DNA from: a bacterium
Lineage (GTDB): Bacteria > Krumholzibacteriota > Krumholzibacteriia > LZORAL124-64-63
Reading direction: 5' to 3'
DNA: 50,715 nt
Assembly (NCBI GenBank): GCA_016719645.1
Contig: JADJYS010000018.1
Location: forward strand, 1 to 50,715
Shown here in pieces: positions 46,956 through 50,715 of this stretch; within the stretch, counting starts at the first letter, position 1; the number at the start of each line of letters is the position of its first letter. A program made the translations under genes and the position numbers. Under the pieces are notes generated by a model. That model saw only the letters and a list, made by a program, of their open reading frames with translations, ran no database searches and was not told where the DNA came from.

Positions 46956-47030
46956 TCCTCGGTAGCTCAATGGTAGAGCATGCGGCTGTTAACCGCAGGG
47001 TTGTAGGTTCGAGCCCTACCCGGGGAGCCA
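46956..47030 (+). tRNA. tRNA-Asn (anticodon GTT), CCA encoded
   Basis: A full cloverleaf can be drawn. The acceptor TCCTCGG (46956-46962) pairs with CCGGGGA (47020-47026), with one G-T pair. The D arm is GCTC...GAGC. The anticodon stem TGCGG/CCGCA encloses CTGTTAA with anticodon GTT. The variable loop is GGGTT. The T arm is GTAGG-TTCGAGC-CCTAC. Discriminator G (47027) and CCA (47028-47030) are encoded. The 3' end carries the junction of an integrated element: the recombinase gene on the opposite strand ends inside the T arm/acceptor region. Confidence 0.97.
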
Positions 47031-48511
47031 AATTTCATTTCCGGCTTTTTTGAAGCGATTTCGGCGCGGTAGCTGTTCCTCGGCTGCCGCGCCATCTGCT
47101 ATCAGGTCAAAGGGTTGGCGCAGTTCGCAAGTGACGGCACCATCGCGCAGCGTGCAGTTCGAGAGTAGCAAATCAGAGTTTGCGCTGTTCGGCTGGATTC
47201 TGTGCAACGTAAAGCGAATATGCACGTTGCGAGTTCTGAGGATTCTTCCCGCCGTTTCGAGATAGCCGTCCTCTGCCGAGTCCAAGGCTGCGATCCTGGC
47301 CGCGATCCCTTCCTGCCGCTCACGGTACTCCGCATACTTCGCTTTCCAGAAGGATTCCGGCACCGCTCCCGTTAGCCTGTCCTCATAGGCGAGGTTGATT
47401 CTCCGTTCCAGTTCGTCATGTTCGGCCCGCAACCGCCGCAGGTCCGACTCGCGGGACTTCTGCTGGTCGGTATGGCTGCTCCTTGAGGGCTTGCAGGATC
47501 CACTCTGCGCGTTCCTGGGTGACCCGTAGGCGCTTCAGCGGAGCGCCCAGGAGCTTCGACAGGTTCGGCTCCGAAATCGCGGCCTGGCGGCAGTCTCCCT
47601 TGCTGTGGGTGCAATGGTAGTAGACGTACCGTTCCTTTTTCACTTCGCCGCAGATAGCGCACCCGCATTGCCCGCACTTCAGCAGCCCACGGAAGGCGAT
47701 ATCCCGCTTGCTGGGACCGCCCCGGTGCCGGTCATGGAGCAGGGCTTGCACCTGGTTGAACAGTTCCCGCGAGATGATCGGCTTGTGCTTGCCCTGGTAG
47801 ACGACGCCGCGCCAGCGAAATTCCCCGGTGTAGATCGGATTGGCGAGGATGATCGCCATTGCGGCTTTGTAGACCAGCGCGCCCTTGCGGGAACGTAGTC
47901 CGATACGTTGCCTAACTGTGACGCGGCTTGGATGGACAGATTCCCCCACCGCGTACGCCTCGAAGATTTGCTTGATAAGCGGAAGCCCGTTCGGGGTCGG
48001 GTTCGATGCTGCCAGCCTCACGGTTGTTCGAATAGCCGAGCGGCGCTTGGGAGGGATAGAGTCCTTGCCGGGCCTTTTCCAGCATCCCCTTGCTTGTCTC
48101 TTCACCGAGGTTTTCGATGTAGTTCTTGGCCATCAACACGCGGATCCCGTGCATGAATTTCTCCGACGACCGCGCTTTGTCCGTCAGGATCGTGCCCTCT
48201 TTGACCAGGTGAACGTCCACGCACAGTTCATCGACCGTCACCCAATCGCGGATGTTGCGGTAGAGGCGATCGGTCTTTTCGACGAGGATGGTCCGGCAGC
48301 TTTTATTTGTCCGCAGATAGCGGATCATTTCGCCGAACGAAGTGCGGCCCGCACGCTTGGCGGTTTCGACATCCGCGTACACTTGCGCCACCCGCAGGTC
48401 ATTGCGGCTTGCATACTCTTCAAGAAGTCTCTTCTGTGCCGGTATCGAGAAGCCTTCCTCCGCTTGCTCCTTGCTCGAAACCCGCAAGTAGATCACGCAA
48501 GAACTCGTCAT
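47016..48511 (-). CDS. Large serine recombinase/integrase, two frameshifts, ends inside tRNA-Asn
   Basis: An N-terminal resolvase domain has the catalytic Ser in IYLRVSSKEQAEEGFSIPAQ and the motif ILVEKTDRLYRNIRDW. The recombinase domain has LGEETSKGMLEKARQGLYPS, DPERAPLIKQIFEAYA (after repair) and MAIILANPIYTGEFRWRG. A zinc ribbon follows (LLKCGQCGCAICGEV...YYHC), then a coiled-coil C-terminus (LRAEHDELERRINLAYEDRL). Two extra bases break the frame, in AA at 47983-47984 and CC at 47481-47482 (forward strand). The repaired length is 497 residues, normal for a large serine integrase. The last five codons and the TAG stop lie within tRNA-Asn. The start at 48511 overlaps the Rep gene by 92 bases. 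It is probably the element's integrase; if the frameshifts are real it is inactive. Confidence 0.88.
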
Positions 48512-49373
48512 GGTTTTCCTGCTCCGTATAGGTTGCTATGACCTCGAATCCCCTGCCTGCGAACTCCGGCGGTATGTCCGCATCCGTGAACGGGCCGAAG
48601 TTCGGCCCATCATTTGCCGCTTCCGCATTCGCCCTGTCAACCCCACCTGGGACGGCGAACAGAGCCACATGGCCGTTCGAGTCTGTTTTCTCGGTGACGA
48701 TATTGCGCTTATGGCGTTTGTAGGCCGACTCGATTGTGCCCTGTAGCAGCGTCCAGACTCCCGGTTCGGCTTTCTCGCGCAGATGAATGTCCCTTGACGA
48801 GCTGAACCGGCGAATGCCGCGCGGCACGCCGAGGATGGCGTCCTTGGACAGGTACTTGCCGAGGTAGTAGCCGACGCGGTCCAGTTCCACCACGCGCTCG
48901 ATATGCACGATTCTGCCGCCGCCGAGGCGTTGCCACCGATTCGATATCCACTTTTGGTCCAGGTAATGGCTGATCAGCACGTGAAGGTGGGGCATCCCGT
49001 TCTTCTGTAGCTCCAGCACTTCGATGAAGGACACCTTTTGGCCCGTATGCCGTCTGATTACGACTCGGAATTTTGCCCAGGTCCCGCGAATGAGCTTGTA
49101 GGGATTCTGATTGCCCACTTTGGAGGGATCAAGGGTCAGCGTCATCAGCCGGTCGAGTTTGTGCTGCTCCGCACACTTGGCGATGTTCTGGCAGAGGGAC
49201 CACGCGCGAATTGGTCCACAGTAGGAGCAGCCCCAGGTCTTGCAGTAGATCCGCTTATAGACGCGATTCCTGGCCCCATCGGTCGTTTCTACCCGCGTTA
49301 TCACCTTGCTGCCGCATGCCCACGTGTTTCGATTGTTCTCTTTGGTATCAAGTGAAGGGGGAGAGGGCTTCAC
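48420..49373 (-). CDS. HUH rolling-circle replication initiator (ORF2/G2P type Rep)
   Basis: A Rep endonuclease that would nick the double-strand origin. The zinc-like motif YCKTWGCSYC (C-x4-C-x2-C) is near the N-terminus. The HUH motif is HLH in KNGMPHLHVLISHYLDQKW, and the tyrosine motif is RVGYYLGKYLSKDA. MTLTLDPSKVGNQNPYKLI is motif I-like. The C-terminal third (from ESAYKRHKRNIVTEKTD) is acidic and unrecognised. This arrangement is that of filamentous-phage G2P and plasmid ORF2-type Reps. I prefer the GTG at 49373 (G-rich site upstream), giving 317 residues; an in-frame start at 49418 is possible. The last 92 bases overlap the recombinase gene. The replicative rather than the transposase role is inferred from family and context. 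Confidence 0.85.
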   Translation of the reverse strand: MKPSPPSLDTKENNRNTWACGSKVITRVETTDGARNRVYKRIYCKTWGCSYCGPIRAWSLCQNIAKCAEQHKLDRLMTLTLDPSKVGNQNPYKLIRGTWAKFRVVIRRHTGQKVSFIEVLELQKNGMPHLHVLISHYLDQKWISNRWQRLGGGRIVHIERVVELDRVGYYLGKYLSKDAILGVPRGIRRFSSSRDIHLREKAEPGVWTLLQGTIESAYKRHKRNIVTEKTDSNGHVALFAVPGGVDRANAEAANDGPNFGPFTDADIPPEFAGRGFEVIATYTEQENHDEFLRDLLAGFEQGASGGRLLDTGTEETS

Positions 49374-49567
49374 GCCGCCCCCCGGTCGGGGGAGGCGGCG
49401 CCGGCGGTCTCCCGGCATTCCCGCCGGCCTTGGCGACGCCGGCGCTCACAGTTTGGCCCCTGTGGGCCTCTGTGGGCCGCATCCCAGGACGCCAGGAGGC
49501 GAAATAGGTCCGCAACCCGTTGCCTTGCTTCATCTTTGAGTTCGGGAGTCTCTTGCGCACGTTTCAT
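49370..49567 (-). CDS. Possible small protein upstream of Rep
   Basis: ATG 49567 opens a 65-codon frame beginning MKRAQETPELKDEARQRVAD, predicted helical (LFRLLASWDAAHRG), then Arg-rich and degenerate through the hairpin region. No ribosome-binding site is seen. The first 35 residues look protein-like, the rest does not. It may be a truncated gene or a chance frame. Confidence 0.25.
   Translation of the reverse strand: MKRAQETPELKDEARQRVADLFRLLASWDAAHRGPQGPNCERRRRQGRRECRETAGAASPDRGAA
49373..49478. repeat. Hairpin cluster and direct repeats before rep, candidate origin/leader
   Basis: CGCCGCC (49373-49379) pairs with GGCGGCG (49394-49400), with C and G runs extending the stem. GCCGGCGG (49400-49407) pairs with CCGCCGGC (49421-49428). 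CTGTGGGCC is repeated at 49460-49468 and 49470-49478. This GC island sits in an otherwise AT-richer element, directly upstream of the Rep GTG start. Rolling-circle origins often have nick-site hairpins next to rep, but no nick sequence can be assigned. Confidence 0.4.
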
Positions 49568-49605
49568 AGTGCGCAGGAGATTGGAGCGGTCAGGTGGGGT
49601 CAAAC

Positions 49606-49635
49606 TGCGACAATCAGCTAATCGCTAATGTCGCA
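49606..49635. terminator. Inverted repeat at the 3' end of the unrecognised element gene
   Basis: TGCGACA (49606-49612) and TGTCGCA (49629-49635) flank a 16-base loop with an inner AGC/GCT. It spans the stop codon at 49618. It may act as a terminator or processing site; there is no T-tract. Confidence 0.35.
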
Positions 49636-50145
49636 CTTTCGGTTGTGCCGGGGTCGCTTCAAGCCGTGACGGTTGAGCATTCTGGCGAAGGATCGGGGGT
49701 CTACGGATCCCCGTGCCAGTACGCCCGCGCCCTCTAGGGCTTCTACCATTGCAGGGTAGGATACCCCGACCAGGTCGGTTTCCCACAGGTAGGCGCAGAT
49801 CAGCTTGGCTTTGAAGAGGTATTCGGGTTCATCGACGGGCTGTTGCATTACGGCTTCACCGAGCTTCTCGAAGAAGGCCCAATCGGCTTCATGTTGCTTC
49901 TTGATGATTAGGTTTGAGCCGTAGGGACCGACCATGAACGTTTTGTCTACTTTGACCATCTTGAATAGCGCGCCTGGTGTACCCATGCCGACTTCTGCCA
50001 ATAGTCGTTTGTATGGCATCCTGTAATTTTGCAGGCACGCATAGTCGTACATCAGGAATCTTAACAGCGTATCGTGTACTATACTGGGATTAATTCCCGC
50101 ACTTTCTAGTTTCTTCATCGCTTCGCTATTCATTATATCCGTCAT
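49618..50145 (-). CDS. Unrecognised element protein whose frame continues upstream through a TAG
   Basis: From ATG 50145 the product has 175 residues, starts MTDIMNSEAMKKLESAGINP and ends RPRHNRKCDISD. It is soluble and mixed helical (LLRFLMYDYACLQNYRMPYK; YLFKAKLICAYLWETDLVGV), and the C-terminal half looks like a small winged-helix-type fold (YPAMVEALEGAGVLARGSV, then FARMLNRHGLKR), so a DNA-binding or replication accessory role is possible. No family is recognised. No ribosome-binding site precedes this ATG. The same frame stays open upstream for 20 sense codons (PKYPIERDNYEPNLRYFYSF) to a TAG at 50208-50206, and beyond it to ATG 50292. The real start or decoding is therefore uncertain. 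Codon use is AT-richer than in the host genes. Confidence 0.6.
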   Translation of the reverse strand: MTDIMNSEAMKKLESAGINPSIVHDTLLRFLMYDYACLQNYRMPYKRLLAEVGMGTPGALFKMVKVDKTFMVGPYGSNLIIKKQHEADWAFFEKLGEAVMQQPVDEPEYLFKAKLICAYLWETDLVGVSYPAMVEALEGAGVLARGSVDPRSFARMLNRHGLKRPRHNRKCDISD

Positions 50146-50205
50146 GAAGCTGTAGAAGTATCGTAGATTGGGTTCATAATTGTCTCGTTCTATTGGGTAC
50201 TTTGG

Positions 50206-50292
50206 CTAACCTCCTGGACTTGTTACTGGGCGAAACTCTGTGTCCAAATTCTGGAACAATAGGGACAATGCGTCGCCGAAATGTTTTGTCAT
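50206..50292 (-). CDS. 28-codon frame ending in TAG, in phase with the downstream gene
   Basis: ATG 50292 opens MTKHFGDALSLLFQNLDTEF and ends VTSPGG then TAG (50208-50206). A perfect AGGAGG overlaps its last codons, yet no ATG, GTG or TTG lies within reach downstream in the main frame. It may be the real N-terminus of the downstream protein separated by a nonsense codon, a readthrough site, or a leader peptide for reinitiation. Its amino-acid composition is protein-like. Confidence 0.4.
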   Translation of the reverse strand: MTKHFGDALSLLFQNLDTEFRPVTSPGG

Positions 50293-50715
50293 AGGTATTC
50301 TATTCCCTTTAAGCAGGTCTTGGTAAGCAGATGGCAACGCCAACAAATTGTTAAGAGATTATCAATGTAGGAAATAATCGCCGTGTTTCGCTTAACATTT
50401 GCCACTATGACTTGTGACGATAAATTGTTTGTTATGCATGCGTTACGATATTTCCTTTTTCGTGATTCATCCCGGTTTATATGCGATAACTTTTGTTTGT
50501 CCTTATTGGGACGGCACCCACCCTAATTCCTTAGGCTACATCAGGTTGGCAGTAAAATGCAATTGACGGCTTCCGTGATTGCTGATAACCATGTTTATGA
50601 TATCACCCATAAACAGTGCTAGAGAGGAAGATTGCATCGCGCGACGCTCGTATTTCTGCTGTTGTTGCCACATTTTTGCATAATGGCCCTAGGCATTCCG
50701 GCTCATGGGCAGAGC
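50293..50715. other. AT-rich region without recognisable gene
   Basis: 423 bases at the right edge with no supported gene on either strand. Short inverted repeats are present: TGTTAAG/CTTAACA (about 50349-50397) and GTTTATG/CATAAAC (50593-50614). These could be regulatory or origin elements. The region belongs to the integrated element. Confidence 0.5.

Larger units (their letters stand above)
47001..50715. mobile_element. Left end of an integrated rolling-circle-type element in tRNA-Asn
   Basis: Beyond the tRNA 3' end the sequence becomes visibly more AT-rich, especially after 49500, and gene content changes to a serine recombinase, an HUH replication initiator and unrecognised small genes, all on the minus strand. 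The tRNA 3' part (from about 47001) is the likely attachment region. No second copy of the tRNA 3' end is visible, so the other end lies beyond the window. It could be an integrative plasmid, a small integrative mobilisable element or an inovirus-like prophage. No coat, Zot or relaxase gene is in view to decide. Confidence 0.75.

Noticed and set aside
47885..48541. A 218-codon plus-strand frame with some long sensible stretches
   Set aside because: It is the antisense of the recombinase, which has clear resolvase and zinc-ribbon motifs.
50146..50292. Genome-wide reassignment of TAG
   Set aside because: Several intact genes in the window (e.g. the sigma-54 regulator, the first lipoprotein and the HsmA-like gene) end in TAG as an ordinary stop.
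47031..50715. A second copy of the tRNA-Asn 3' end marking the other attachment site
   Set aside because: Looked for the T-arm/acceptor sequence and found none in the window; the element must extend past the right edge.

Overview
This is a GC-rich bacterial chromosome segment. Several secreted proteins look typical of poorly cultured FCB-type lineages such as Candidatus Eisenbacteria or Krumholzibacteriota: a FlgD-like C-terminal domain, DGDG calcium-binding repeats, choice-of-anchor domains and short C-termini of the form WGxVKxxYxR. The taxonomic placement is inferred from protein style, not from a marker gene. At least 14 single-base frameshifts interrupt nine otherwise intact genes, mostly at short G or C runs. 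That pattern fits consensus errors better than gene decay, so those genes are described as whole proteins.

Layout. 1-4.8 kb: a choice-of-anchor J surface protein (cut by the left edge), a SAM methyltransferase, a small secreted protein with a WG-x-VK tail, exonuclease III, a Cys-rich exported protein and a Bcp peroxiredoxin. 4.9-11.9 kb: two overlapping lipoproteins, glutaminyl-tRNA synthetase, an exported S9 peptidase, a CGMC/His-rich exported protein and an HsmA-like membrane protein. 12-14.9 kb: a MerR-type regulator with an apparently leaderless promoter, followed by a VIT-VWA protein. 15-21 kb: a histidine kinase and sigma-54 response regulator flanked on both sides by DGDG-repeat secreted proteins. 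One of these is translationally coupled to an outer-membrane barrel. Each repeat-protein gene is preceded by a -24/-12-like element and a TCGA-centred palindrome. 21-24 kb: a transmembrane Ser/Thr kinase with TPRs. 24.3-28.6 kb: an ABC efflux operon (adaptor, ATPase, two FtsX-type permeases). 28.7-34 kb: a radical SAM protein, a choice-of-anchor E protein, an alkaline phosphatase and a DUF2723 membrane protein. 34-39.8 kb: a coupled TolC/adaptor/RND efflux operon. 39.9-46.6 kb: a lipoprotein alpha/beta hydrolase, then an operon with a large surface metalloprotease, a PAS protein and an FHA-GAF-SpoIIE phosphatase.

46.9-50.7 kb: tRNA-Asn(GTT), followed by the end of a more AT-rich integrated element that runs off the window. 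It carries a large serine recombinase whose last codons and stop lie inside the tRNA gene, an HUH rolling-circle Rep, and an unrecognised gene whose reading frame extends upstream across an in-frame TAG. No copy of the tRNA 3' end is visible elsewhere in the window, so the far attachment site is not in view.

Most of the window concerns the cell envelope: two efflux systems, exported hydrolases and phosphatases, calcium-binding repeat proteins and envelope signalling proteins. The best candidates for something undescribed are the sigma-54 two-component module with its flanking repeat proteins and barrel, the WGxVK C-terminal tail, and the tRNA-Asn rolling-circle element.
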